Shown here: positions 26,016 through 34,733 of the stretch, piece by piece
Layout: each line of letters begins with the position of its first letter
Position numbering within the stretch: position 1 is the first letter of the stretch
Assembly (NCBI GenBank): GCA_007134485.1
Contig: SLKT01000009.1
Location: forward strand, 1 to 47,265
Direction: 5' to 3'
DNA from: Wenzhouxiangella sp.
Lineage (GTDB): Bacteria; Pseudomonadota; Gammaproteobacteria; Xanthomonadales; Wenzhouxiangellaceae
Length of the DNA stretch: 47,265 bases
Program-made: the position numbers and the translations under genes
The notes under the pieces: generated by a model
The model's database searches: none
Told to the model about the DNA's origin: nothing
The model's input: the letters and a program-made list of their open reading frames with translations, nothing else

Positions 26016-26771
26016 ATGCAGGAAAATCAAGACGATTGCAAGGTATGCAAGGACGGTAAAGGACTTGGGTTCGAACTGTCGATGGCGTTCCAACCCATCG
26101 TCGACTGCGAGAAACGCACCGTCTACGGGCACGAGGCGCTGGTGCGCGGCCCCGATGGCGAAGGCGCCGGTTGGGTGTTCGAAAAAATCAACAACTCCAA
26201 CCGCTATCAATTCGACCAGACATGCCGCGTCAAGGCCATCGAATGGGCGTCCAGGCTCGGCATGGAATCGCGCCTGAGTATCAATTTCATGCCCAATGCG
26301 GTCTACGAACCCGAACGCTGTATTCGAACCACCTTGAGAGCAGCGAAGGATCATGACTTTCCGCTTGATCAGTTGATCTTCGAGGTCACCGAGAGTGAGC
26401 GAGTCGAAGACGTACCACATCTGAACAACATCATTACTTACTACCGCGAACACGGCTTCCTGACCGCAATCGACGATTTCGGCGCGGGCTATGCCGGTCT
26501 GAACTTCCTGGCCGAATTGCAAACCGACCTGGTCAAGCTCGACATGGGCCTGATCCGCGATATCGACTCCAGCCTCACTCGCCAGGCGGTGGTCCGCTCG
26601 ATCGTCAATTTCTGTCGGGAACTGTCCATACGCCCTGTCGCCGAAGGCATCGAAACTCAAGCCGAACTCAATGTCCTCAAGGACATGGGCATCAAACTGT
26701 TCCAGGGTTACCTGATCGCCAAGCCGGCCTTCCAGAGTCTGCCGGAAATCGATTGGGAAGCCATCAAGTAG
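26016..26771 (+). CDS. EAL-domain cyclic-di-GMP phosphodiesterase
   Basis: A 251-residue protein consisting almost only of an EAL domain. The metal and catalytic residues are in place: Glu40 (EALVR), Asn90, Glu123 (FEVTES), Asp153-Asp154 (DDFGAGY), Lys174 (VKLD), Glu210 (AEGIET) and Gln230 (FQGYL). It is predicted to hydrolyse c-di-GMP to pGpG. Loop 6 (DDFGAGYAG) is close to the active consensus. The only N-terminal addition is a short CKVC pair (Cys8, Cys11) that might bind metal or respond to redox. It is cytoplasmic with no fused sensory domain. Transcription is probably independent of dnaE, given the TATAAT upstream. Confidence 0.88.
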   Translation: MQENQDDCKVCKDGKGLGFELSMAFQPIVDCEKRTVYGHEALVRGPDGEGAGWVFEKINNSNRYQFDQTCRVKAIEWASRLGMESRLSINFMPNAVYEPERCIRTTLRAAKDHDFPLDQLIFEVTESERVEDVPHLNNIITYYREHGFLTAIDDFGAGYAGLNFLAELQTDLVKLDMGLIRDIDSSLTRQAVVRSIVNFCRELSIRPVAEGIETQAELNVLKDMGIKLFQGYLIAKPAFQSLPEIDWEAIK

Positions 26772-26786
26772 CCCGGTAGCCACACT

Positions 26787-27332
26787 TCATAATCCCCCGC
26801 TCGTTTGCTCGAGGACTATTCGCAAGGCGCGCTCCAACTCAAATACATGCGGATCATCAGCTCCGAGCGCGCGCAGGGCCTTGGCAAGATCGAACAAGTA
26901 ATCACGATTACTGCCACTGGGCCCATGGCTGCGTTCGATGTGCCGGGCGATCCGGGCGATGGGCGCAGGCCCCATCCAGGCCGGGTTATCCCTGGCGGCA
27001 AAGTAAACCAGACCTTCGACCTGATCGCCCGAATCACGCATTCGAATCCCGATTTCCCGGCGTTCGTAGCCGTTCTTTTCACGGTAATCGAGATGCTCGA
27101 AAACCTCGTGCTCGACAAGGTAGGCCATGCCCAGACACTCCCTGTCCGGCGAGGGAATGATCGTCAATACCCGGCCCGGTGCTTCCGGCGTGCCACGATG
27201 ATCATGCGATCCCTGCCAGAAACGCCGCTCCCAGCCCCGGATGCTGGCGACCTCACGTTGCAGATAAGGGAAATCCACCTTGTAAATCAGGGATCCGTAA
27301 CCGAACACCCAGTGATTTGTATCATCCATCAT
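26787..27332 (-). CDS. Gamma-glutamylcyclotransferase, ChaC-like
   Basis: A protein of about 181 residues. The start is placed at the ATG pair 27332/27329, just before the fold; the longer in-frame extension to 27359 has no recognisable domain. The gamma-glutamylcyclotransferase substrate loop is FGYGSLIY, and the conserved acidic region is DYREKNGYERREI, whose Glu is the expected catalytic base. W-x-R-R-F-W-Q-G-S-x-D-H-R-G-T and PGRV are typical of the ChaC/GCG branch, which releases 5-oxoproline from glutathione. A role in glutathione turnover is inferred. Convergent with the EAL gene. Confidence 0.85.
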   Translation of the reverse strand: MMDDTNHWVFGYGSLIYKVDFPYLQREVASIRGWERRFWQGSHDHRGTPEAPGRVLTIIPSPDRECLGMAYLVEHEVFEHLDYREKNGYERREIGIRMRDSGDQVEGLVYFAARDNPAWMGPAPIARIARHIERSHGPSGSNRDYLFDLAKALRALGADDPHVFELERALRIVLEQTSGGL

Positions 27333-27518
27333 TGTTGGCCAAGTGCAAAATGTCCACAAGCCACCTATTATCTCTCAACGAATGCGATTGACCTGGCAGG
27401 TATTTTGGTCGCATGCGCAGCACAATCCAGTCAACCGCAATCCATGATCGTGTGGCATGTCGCGGATATCGACGATGCGCTTTTCGAAAGCGGAATTTGC
27501 ATCGGGGTCTTGTGAAGG

Positions 27519-27534
27519 GAGGCAAATTTGCCTC
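27519..27534. promoter_or_regulatory. Perfect 16-bp palindrome upstream of the cyclase gene
   Basis: GAGGCAAATTTGCCTC is a perfect palindrome 97 bp before the cyclase start, in a 298-bp gap (27333-27630) between divergent genes that otherwise holds nothing I can identify. The dyad is typical of a dimeric regulator site. The binding protein is unknown. Confidence 0.4.
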
Positions 27535-27630
27535 AAACGAGCATCTTCTCTATCCTGAGGTTCAGACAGGTTCCTGAGTTTTACTCGGCCCTGCCGGCAG
27601 ACATCTGACTCATCCGAACCCGGATTTCCC

Positions 27631-30054
27631 GTGTCCGAAGACCGCCAAGTTCGCCAACTGGCCGCGATCGTTTTCACCGACCTGGTCGGCTTTACCGAGC
27701 TGATGGAGACCGACGAGGATCGGGCACGGGAGATCGTGCGTGTGCAGCGCGCCCTGATTGACTCGTGTGCCGGCCGCCACGGTGGTCGAATACTGAAGGA
27801 GATCGGCGACGGAATGCTGCTGATGTTCGGCAGTGGCGTGGAGGCATTGCGCTGCGCCATCGAAATCCAGCAGGCCGAAAAGGATTTCCGGCTTCGCATC
27901 GGGGTTCACATCGGTGATGTGGTCATTGACGACGAAGAGGTCTACGGATCCGGGGTCAATGTAGCCTCGCGCATTGAAGGGCTGGCCGAACCCGATGGAA
28001 TCTGCCTGAGCCGCGATGCCTGGTACCAGGCTCGAAATCAGACCGACCTGGACGCTCGTTTCATCGGCAAGAAGCACTTGAAGGGCATCCGGGAACCGGT
28101 GGAGGTCTTTCAGCTACGCTTTGGCAAGGAAGTCGGGGGACAGGCGCCCTTGCCGGATGAAACTGGAAAACCACCCGGGGCCACTGGAAACAGGAAACGC
28201 ATCTACGCCCTGGCCAGCGTGCTTGTGTTGTCCGTGATGGCTGGGATGTACCTGGTTTTCGACAGGTTTGCCGTTTCCCCGCCCCCGTCCGAGGAGGTGG
28301 CCGTGTCACCTGAACCCGATGGCGTGCGTCCCGAACCCAGCATTGCGGTGCTGCCGTTTGCCGATATGAGCGCCGATCGCGACCAGGATTACTTTGCCGA
28401 GGGCCTGGCCGAGGAAATCCTGAACCTTCTTGCCGGAATCGATGGCCTCAGGGTGACTGGTCGAACCTCATCATTTGCATTTGGTGACAAGGATATTCCC
28501 ATCCCCGAGATTGGCCAGACTCTCGGTGTGGCACACGTGCTCGAAGGCAGTGTGCGCAAGGACGGCGAACGTTTTCGGGTCACAGCCCAATTGGTTGAGG
28601 CCGATACCGGGTTTCATCTGTGGTCGGAAAGATTTGATCGGGAGCTCGAAGACATATTCGCCATCCAGGACGAGATTGCCGATGCGATTGCCCTGGCGCT
28701 TCAGGTTACGTTGAAGGCTGAAAGTATTGGTACCGATAGTCTGGAGGCCTATGAGCACTATCTGCGCGGACGCAAGCGGATATACCGGCGAACCCATGAC
28801 GATCTCGAGCGGGCACGCAGCCTGCTCGATCACGCCTTGGCGCTGGACCCGGACTATGCACCCGCACTGGCTACATCCGCGGAGGTCAGGCTTCTTCTGT
28901 CAGACGTCGCCTACGGGGATGTGCCCGTCAGCCAGGCCAATTCCGCCGCACGCGAGGAACTGAATCTGGCGCTGGAGCTCGATGGTGAGTTGGCTGAAGC
29001 CCATGCCGCCCTGGGGCTGCTTGCTTATCACGAGTGGGATCTGGATACGGCACAAGGTCACCTGGAAAGAGCGCTGCAGCTCAATCCCAGCCTGTCGGGC
29101 GCCAACCACTGGAAGGGGTTGTTGCTGGGAGCGCAGGGCCGTCTGCGCGAGGGAATCGAACACCGCGAACGATTCCTGACCCTGGACCCCCTTTTCATAG
29201 CCAACAAGAGCAATTTGATCGACCAATACCGCAGGATGGGCGACTACACGACGGCCGAACAATTGTTTGATCGGATGATGGAAAATCACCCTGACAACCC
29301 CTTGACCTGGGGTCAGAAGATCAGGCTGCTAATGGATCAGGGTGAGCTGGCCCGGGCTGTGGAGGTGGCTGAAACAGTGCTGGAAGAGATTCCTGGTCAT
29401 CAGGTGTTCGAGGAGATCTATTATCGGCTTGGTGAGTTCGGGCGTGCTGCTGAAGTGGCTGATGAGCGCGGGTACAGTCGGCTGGGCGCGCGGGTCCTGA
29501 TCGAAGTGAAGGGAGCTGAGGCTGCGCTGGAGCAGTCACGAGCTGCGCTGGAACACGGTCCACTGTATGACGCGGTCTGGCTACGTCTGATCGACGGTCT
29601 GGTATGGGCCGGAAAGCACGAGGAGCTGGTCAGCATGGTTGATGAAAAGGGGGGACTGTCCGGTCCACTTGAAGACAGAGTGCGCCATTTCAACAGTTTC
29701 GCGCATTTTCTGACTGCCCTGGCAACCGCCGAACATCAACTCGGGCGAGCTGAGCTGAAGCAAACGCTTTCAGAATGGCGGGACAGGCTGGACATGATGA
29801 ATGAAAACGGATACGGGGCACCTTGGTATTACTTCATGGAGTCGTGCTATCACGCCCTGGCGGATGATCGAGCACAGGCCCTGGAGTATCTGGAAACCGC
29901 CATGGAGGCCGGCTTTCGTGAACCGCTGCTTGCCCGTCATCCGGCGTTTGCGCCGATGCACGAGGATCCGGAGTTCGAGGCATTGGCCAAACGCATGGTC
30001 GAGCTGATCAATGTCGAACGAGGCCGGGCCGATCTGGCGCCCCTGTCGATCTGA
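27631..30054 (+). CDS. Membrane class III adenylate/guanylate cyclase with TolB-like and TPR regions
   Basis: An 807-residue protein, GTG start. The N-terminal cytoplasmic class III cyclase domain (about 8-165) has metal Asp17 (FTDLVGFT) and Asp60 (GDGMLLMF), substrate-binding Lys56 (ILKEIGDG), and the transition-state pair Asn110/Arg114 (VNVASR). The position usually Asp or Thr for purine choice is Ser108, so ATP is likely but not certain. One transmembrane helix (about 191-210) follows, then a TolB N-terminal-like domain (about 236-365: PSIAVLPFADMSADRDQDYF, LEGSVRK, RVTAQLVEA) and TPR-like helical repeats to the end, predicted periplasmic. The convergent neighbour carries a cyclic-nucleotide-binding domain, a plausible direct effector. 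Confidence 0.88.
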   Translation: MSEDRQVRQLAAIVFTDLVGFTELMETDEDRAREIVRVQRALIDSCAGRHGGRILKEIGDGMLLMFGSGVEALRCAIEIQQAEKDFRLRIGVHIGDVVIDDEEVYGSGVNVASRIEGLAEPDGICLSRDAWYQARNQTDLDARFIGKKHLKGIREPVEVFQLRFGKEVGGQAPLPDETGKPPGATGNRKRIYALASVLVLSVMAGMYLVFDRFAVSPPPSEEVAVSPEPDGVRPEPSIAVLPFADMSADRDQDYFAEGLAEEILNLLAGIDGLRVTGRTSSFAFGDKDIPIPEIGQTLGVAHVLEGSVRKDGERFRVTAQLVEADTGFHLWSERFDRELEDIFAIQDEIADAIALALQVTLKAESIGTDSLEAYEHYLRGRKRIYRRTHDDLERARSLLDHALALDPDYAPALATSAEVRLLLSDVAYGDVPVSQANSAAREELNLALELDGELAEAHAALGLLAYHEWDLDTAQGHLERALQLNPSLSGANHWKGLLLGAQGRLREGIEHRERFLTLDPLFIANKSNLIDQYRRMGDYTTAEQLFDRMMENHPDNPLTWGQKIRLLMDQGELARAVEVAETVLEEIPGHQVFEEIYYRLGEFGRAAEVADERGYSRLGARVLIEVKGAEAALEQSRAALEHGPLYDAVWLRLIDGLVWAGKHEELVSMVDEKGGLSGPLEDRVRHFNSFAHFLTALATAEHQLGRAELKQTLSEWRDRLDMMNENGYGAPWYYFMESCYHALADDRAQALEYLETAMEAGFREPLLARHPAFAPMHEDPEFEALAKRMVELINVERGRADLAPLSI

Positions 30055-30079
30055 TCAATCTCCTTTCTCAGCCTCCTGC

Positions 30080-31384
30080 CTAGAGCGTCAGGTCGGCAAG
30101 TGGAATGAGCAGAATACCGGTCAGAAATCCGGTTGAAGCAAGTATCGCAACAGAGCTTCCACCACCCTCCTCAAAGGCCTCGGGCAGCATGGTCTGGGCA
30201 ATCATCGCCAGCATGGCGCCGCCAGCAATGGCTTTGACAAAGGAAAACCCTCCTGAGGGCGCCCCCAACAGCGCCACATAACCCCCGGCTGCGCAGATTC
30301 CAGCAAAGATCACCAGTGATGCCCACATCAGAAAAATGAAGACCCGGTCAACACCCTGACGCCTCAGGGTCACTGCCGAGGACATTGATTCAGGAAGATT
30401 GGCGAGAAAAACCGCACCGATCAGCGGGAAGCTCACCGCGGCCCCAACCGCGGTTGCACCGATCACGACCGATTCTCCGATCCCGTCAAGAATGGAGCCC
30501 AGCCAGATTGCGAAACCGACCGCTCCGCGGTGTCGAGCATCGCGTACGACGTTTTGCACGTCCTGCATGGATGGCTGATGGGCTTCGGGCGTCAGACTAT
30601 GGAAAGCGCGGTTCCGCCATTCTTCGGCCTTGAGCAGAATTCGGGTTCGGCGTTTGCGGTCTTCCACAATCTGGGTGACCGCATCTTTCAAGCCCGGCGA
30701 ATCGGCGATAAGCTGCTCAAAGTCATCCCTGCTGATCTTCCATAATGTGACCGGCTCTGTCGTCACCACGGATGCATTCCGCGGCTCGCTGGTCAGGAGC
30801 GCCGCCTCGCCAAACGTTTCCCCTTTGGTGAGATGAGCGAGGGTCGTGGTTCGCCCCTCTTCGTCGCGCATTACGGCCAGATTACCGGACTCGATCATGT
30901 AAAGAGCATCACCCGGTTCATCCTGCTGGATCAGAACTTCACCAGGGGGATGACTTTCGTGCCTGACGTAGGGAAGCAAGGCCTGGGCATCTTCCGGTGG
31001 CAGGGAGCGGAGGATGTCCACCTTTGACAATTCCTCAAGGGTTTCCTCCACCTTCGCTTGCCGGGATCTTCGGGCATACTTGGCAAGTGTGGCTGCACTT
31101 CGCAGGAAAGCGCCCCGCTCATTCAACACATGGTTGAGCACCACGAATGTCACCGTTCCAAGAATGAGACCGCCGCCCAACAGGAAAAAGTGCCCTCGCT
31201 CCACCGAGGGAAGTACCAGTTCGAAACTGACGGCCGCCAGAAGCGCTCCAGCGCCAAATGCCATGATGGAGGAAATGACCCGCGGTGATGGGCGCACCCA
31301 GGCACCGATCACCGCCCCCAACGGCAACGAAGCCGCGGCTAGCGCTCCAAGCAAGAATGCGGTGAACCACCCCGCGTCGAGCAT
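30080..31384 (-). CDS. ZIP-family metal transporter with an inserted cyclic-nucleotide-binding domain
   Basis: A 434-residue protein. TM1-3 (about 5-27, 36-58, 66-88) and TM4-8 (about 286-431) follow the eight-helix ZIP pattern. The TM3-TM4 loop, normally short or His-rich, holds a complete CNBD (about 118-245). Its phosphate-binding cassette TFGEAALLTSEPRNASV has the ribose-contacting Glu193 and phosphate-contacting Arg202, so nucleotide binding is expected. The ZIP metal site is altered: TM4 reads GSILDGIGES instead of HNxPEG, and TM5 reads LANLPESM with Asn329 and Glu332 kept. The transported ion is thus uncertain and could even be lost. It ends 25 bp from the convergent cyclase gene. Cyclic-nucleotide gating is inferred. 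Confidence 0.85.
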   Translation of the reverse strand: MLDAGWFTAFLLGALAAASLPLGAVIGAWVRPSPRVISSIMAFGAGALLAAVSFELVLPSVERGHFFLLGGGLILGTVTFVVLNHVLNERGAFLRSAATLAKYARRSRQAKVEETLEELSKVDILRSLPPEDAQALLPYVRHESHPPGEVLIQQDEPGDALYMIESGNLAVMRDEEGRTTTLAHLTKGETFGEAALLTSEPRNASVVTTEPVTLWKISRDDFEQLIADSPGLKDAVTQIVEDRKRRTRILLKAEEWRNRAFHSLTPEAHQPSMQDVQNVVRDARHRGAVGFAIWLGSILDGIGESVVIGATAVGAAVSFPLIGAVFLANLPESMSSAVTLRRQGVDRVFIFLMWASLVIFAGICAAGGYVALLGAPSGGFSFVKAIAGGAMLAMIAQTMLPEAFEEGGGSSVAILASTGFLTGILLIPLADLTL

Positions 31385-31432
31385 AAAGCTCCTGTGCTGT
31401 GCGGAAACGAGCGTTTACGGAGTATAAGTACC

Positions 31433-31552
31433 GTGTTCGCAGATTTCCAGCAGGATCCGGAAAAACCGAAAGTCGACCCGAGCCATCGACTGGACCTCGG
31501 TTTCTTCCAGCGCTGGTTCACCCCCGTCAAGGCACATCTGATGAGCGGATGA
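31433..31552 (+). CDS. Possible 39-residue small protein
   Basis: A short GTG-initiated frame encoding MFADFQQDPEKPK, then DPSHRLDLGFFQRWF, ending HLMSG. Codon third positions are mostly G/C like the neighbours. GGAG precedes the GTG by 10 nt, and the TGA abuts exactly the stop of the convergent hslR. It occupies the only unassigned space between the ZIP gene and hslR. I do not recognise the product. It may be a real small protein or chance; an in-frame GTG at 31394 could extend it. Confidence 0.35.
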   Translation: MFADFQQDPEKPKVDPSHRLDLGFFQRWFTPVKAHLMSG

Positions 31553-31933
31553 TCATGTGCGACGTTGCAGCTTCTGAAGTTCTCTTCGCTGGCGTTTGTC
31601 GGGGCGGCGGGGGCGTTGTTGGCGGGTCTGTCGGTCCTGGCGGAGTTGTTCGATCTTTGCTTCGCGGGCCTTGCGGCCCGATTCGGTTTCGGCGTAGAGT
31701 TCTGCAGCCTGGGGTGCGGAGACTCGACGTTCGCTCAAGCCCTGAACATCGACTTCGAACAGCAATTCGCCACGGGTGATTTTCAGCCGATCATCGATGC
31801 GCACCAGGCGTGAGGGTTTGGCGCGCTGGCCGTTGATTTCGACCTTGCCGCCCTTGATGGCCTGCTGGGCCAGGCTGCGGGTCTTGAAGAAGCGTGCCGC
31901 CCATAGCCATTTGTCGAGTCTTGTTGCGTCCAT
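31553..31933 (-). CDS. hslR: S4-domain RNA-binding heat shock protein (Hsp15-like)
   Basis: A 126-residue basic protein. The N-terminal S4 domain (about 4-65: TRLDKWLWAARFFKTRSLAQ, GGKVEINGQRAKPS) and a Lys/Arg-rich tail match Hsp15. In E. coli this protein binds stalled 50S subunits carrying nascent-chain tRNA and helps recycle them. Length is close to E. coli HslR (133). It lies on the same strand as and downstream of the sodium channel and htpG (21-bp gap to the channel stop), so it may be co-transcribed from the htpG heat-shock promoter, which suits its role. Confidence 0.88.
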   Translation of the reverse strand: MDATRLDKWLWAARFFKTRSLAQQAIKGGKVEINGQRAKPSRLVRIDDRLKITRGELLFEVDVQGLSERRVSAPQAAELYAETESGRKAREAKIEQLRQDRQTRQQRPRRPDKRQRRELQKLQRRT

Positions 31934-31954
31934 GCCAATGAAAACGTTGTCAAC

Positions 31955-32770
31955 CTACGATTTCTTGTTCTCCAGGCGTTGCAGGCGAAGATTGATGTTG
32001 CGTAACTCGGCCAGCAGTTCCTGGCGTTGTTTTTCTTCCTCGTCGGCGTGGATGGACTGGGTAGCGGTGACAATGATGGCGATGAACAGGTTCAGAACCA
32101 TGAAGCTCGAGACCAGGATGAAGGGTACGAAGTACACCCAGATCCATGGATAGGTGTCCATCATCGGGCGGGCCACGCCGGTGGACCAGGATTCCAGGGT
32201 CATGATCTGAAACAGAGAAAACAGGCTCAGGCCCAGGTTGCCCCAGTATTCGGGGAAATCCTCGGCGAACAGCATGGTGCCCATGACGGCGAAAACGTAG
32301 AACACCATGACCAGCAACAGCGCCGTCCAGCCCATCCCGGGAAGTGCGCGCAGCAGCGATTCGATGATGACCCGGAGCTTGGGCACCTGGGACAATAGAC
32401 GCAGTACGCGCAGTATGCGCAGGGCTCTGAGGATTTCCAGCGGGCCGGTGGCCGGGACCAGTGAAATGCTGACGATCAGGAAATCGAAGATGTTCCAGCC
32501 GGAGCGAAAGAAGCGTGGCCCGAAGGCGGCCAGCTTGAGCAGGATTTCGACGACGAATACGCCCAGGATCAGCGTATTGGACACGATCAGGAATGGCCCG
32601 ATCGAAGCCATCACCGCCGGCGAGGTTTCCAGCCCGAGGATGACCGCGTTGATGACGATCAGGGTGATGATGAAGCGGGTGACGGCGACCCCTTCGACCC
32701 AGTCCCCCAACCGCTGGCGCCAGCCGGCGACCTCGGGGTCGCCGGGGCGCGTTTTAGGCCGAGGCGGCAT
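31955..32770 (-). CDS. Voltage-gated sodium channel, NaChBac/BacNav family
   Basis: A 271-residue single-repeat six-TM channel, the usual BacNav length. Start is the ATG at 32770 (GGAAG 7 nt upstream). S4 carries four arginines every third residue (Arg115, 118, 121, 124 in LEILRALRILRVLRLL). The pore loop has the signature TLESWS filter (191-196), whose Glu193 ring selects Na+. S6 (VYFVPFILVSSFMVLNLFIA) is followed by a neck and a C-terminal coiled coil (about 243-268, EEEKQRQELLAELRNINLRL) that drives tetramer assembly. The start overlaps the htpG stop by 17 bp, an unusual coupling to a chaperone gene. Confidence 0.93.
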   Translation of the reverse strand: MPPRPKTRPGDPEVAGWRQRLGDWVEGVAVTRFIITLIVINAVILGLETSPAVMASIGPFLIVSNTLILGVFVVEILLKLAAFGPRFFRSGWNIFDFLIVSISLVPATGPLEILRALRILRVLRLLSQVPKLRVIIESLLRALPGMGWTALLLVMVFYVFAVMGTMLFAEDFPEYWGNLGLSLFSLFQIMTLESWSTGVARPMMDTYPWIWVYFVPFILVSSFMVLNLFIAIIVTATQSIHADEEEKQRQELLAELRNINLRLQRLENKKS

Positions 32771-34697
32771 TCGAATCTTCCGTATCGGACGCCTTTTCTG
32801 AATCACGTTCGCCGGACAGTGCGGCAACCAGCAGTTGATTGACCCGCCTGACATAGGCAGCCGGATCGGCGAGTTCGCCGCCCTCGGCCAGCAGCGCCTG
32901 ATCAAGCAGCAAGTGAGCCAGGTCGGTGAAACGGGCCTCGTCGGATTCTTCCCGCATGGCCTTGAGCAGCTCATGATCCGAATTGATTTCCAGATCCGGT
33001 TTGGTCTCGGGCACCTCCTGCCCGGCCTGGCGCAGCAGTTTCTGCATCTGCAGGGTCATGCCGTGTTCATCGGCGACTACGCAGCCGGGGGATTCGGTCA
33101 GTCGATGGCCCGGCACGACATTGCCGACCCGCTCGCCCAGGACCTTCTTGATCCGCCCGGCCAGGGCCTTGGCCTGCTCGTCGGGCTCGTGCTTGTCCTC
33201 GTCCAGATCCAGCTTGCCGCGGGCGACGGACTTCAACTCCTTGTCCTTGTACTGATTGAGATGTGACACCAGCCATTCATCGATGCGGTCGGTCAGCAGC
33301 AAGACCTCGATGCCACGTTTCCGGAAGGCTTCAAGGTGTGGGCTGGAGCGGGCCACTTTCAGGCTGTCGGCGGTCAGGTACCAGATGGTGTCCTGGTCCT
33401 CTTTCATGCGTTCGGTGTAATCGTCCAGGCCGGTCGATGCTTGCTGCCCGGACTCGGTGGAGGCAAAGCGCAGCAATGAGGCAATGCGTTCGCGCTGCTC
33501 GAAATCCTCGATCACGCCTTCCTTGAGAATGGTGCCGAAGGATGTCCAGAACTTCTCCCAGGCTTCGCCGCCCTCTTTGGCCAGCTTTTCGATCAGGTCC
33601 AGGCTGCGCTTGACCACGGTGGCGCGAATTTTCTTCAGCAGCGGACTGTCCTGGAGCATTTCACGCGAGATGTTCAGCGGCAGGTCGGCCGAATCGACCA
33701 CCCCGCGCATGAAGCGAAGGTATCGCGGCACCAGTTGTTCAGCCGCGTCCATAATGAATACCCGCTGGATGTAGAGCTTCATGCCCTCACGTTCGTCGCG
33801 GTTGATCAGTAGGTCGAACGGCGCCTGACCGGGCAGATACAGCAGCAGGCTGTAGCTCTGACTGCCCTCGACATGGTGATGTGCCCAGCTTACCGGGGCT
33901 TCCGGATCACCGGTCAGACCGGTGTAGAAGGACTTGTAGTCGTCTTCGGAAAGCTCGCTTTTCGGCCGGGTCCACAGCGCCTGGGTGTCATTGATGACCT
34001 GGTCGGTATCGTCCTTGTCGTCCTTGTCATCCTTGTCATCTTTTTCGCCCAGCTCGACCAGGCGAATGGGAAAGGCGATGTGGTTGGAGTAATGGCGAAT
34101 GATGCGCTCGATCTGAAAGCGGTTGAGCAAGTCCTTGTGCTCATCGCGCAGCACCAGCCGAATGGTGGTGCCCTGGGCCTCGCGCTCGATGGTTTCGATG
34201 TTGTACTCACCGGAGCCTTCGCTGTGCCAACGCACGCCCTGGCCGGCCGGCTCGTCGGCGCGGCGGGTTTCGACAGTGACTTCGGAGGCCACGATGAAGG
34301 ATGAGTAGAAGCCGACGCCGAATTGGCCGATCAGGCGAGCATCCTTCTTGCGATCACCTGACAGTGATTCCAGAAACTTGCGGGTTCCCGAACGGGCGAT
34401 GGTGCCGAGATTTTCGATGACCTCGTCGCGGTTCATGCCGATGCCGCGATCACTGACCCGGATCTCGCCATTGTCGGCGTCAATGACAACCTCGATCTGC
34501 AGATCCTGGTCAAGCCCCTTGAGGGCTTCATTGGTCAGCGCCTCGAAGCGCAGCTTGTCGCTGGCATCCGATGCGTTGGAAATCAGTTCGCGCAGGAAGA
34601 TCTCCCGGTTGGAATACAAGGCATTGATCATCAACTTCAGGAGCTGATGGACCTCGGTATCAAATGCTCGAGTCTCGGGCTTCAATGTTTCGCTCAT
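32754..34697 (-). CDS. htpG: Molecular chaperone HtpG (Hsp90)
   Basis: About 647 residues. Start at the ATG (MSETLKPETRAFDTEVHQLL), since the in-frame extension upstream covers the promoter. The N-terminal GHKL ATPase has LRELISNASDASDKLRF (ATP-hydrolysing Glu, Asn), DRGIGMN, GQFGVGFYS and the GTTIRL lid/back region. The middle domain has QALWTRPKSELSEDDY and the arginine of YIQRVFIMDAAEQLVPRYLR. The C-terminal dimerisation domain ends EDSNAASA. The charged linker between the N-terminal and middle domains is expanded into Asp-Asp-Lys microrepeats (EKDDKDDKDDKDDTDQ, around 34010-34050). A sigma32-type promoter lies 37 bp upstream. Confidence 0.95.
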   Translation of the reverse strand: MSETLKPETRAFDTEVHQLLKLMINALYSNREIFLRELISNASDASDKLRFEALTNEALKGLDQDLQIEVVIDADNGEIRVSDRGIGMNRDEVIENLGTIARSGTRKFLESLSGDRKKDARLIGQFGVGFYSSFIVASEVTVETRRADEPAGQGVRWHSEGSGEYNIETIEREAQGTTIRLVLRDEHKDLLNRFQIERIIRHYSNHIAFPIRLVELGEKDDKDDKDDKDDTDQVINDTQALWTRPKSELSEDDYKSFYTGLTGDPEAPVSWAHHHVEGSQSYSLLLYLPGQAPFDLLINRDEREGMKLYIQRVFIMDAAEQLVPRYLRFMRGVVDSADLPLNISREMLQDSPLLKKIRATVVKRSLDLIEKLAKEGGEAWEKFWTSFGTILKEGVIEDFEQRERIASLLRFASTESGQQASTGLDDYTERMKEDQDTIWYLTADSLKVARSSPHLEAFRKRGIEVLLLTDRIDEWLVSHLNQYKDKELKSVARGKLDLDEDKHEPDEQAKALAGRIKKVLGERVGNVVPGHRLTESPGCVVADEHGMTLQMQKLLRQAGQEVPETKPDLEINSDHELLKAMREESDEARFTDLAHLLLDQALLAEGGELADPAAYVRRVNQLLVAALSGERDSEKASDTEDSNAASA

Positions 34698-34733
34698 GGT
34701 TATTCTGGTGGAATTGGCGGATTGACCTGCCCC

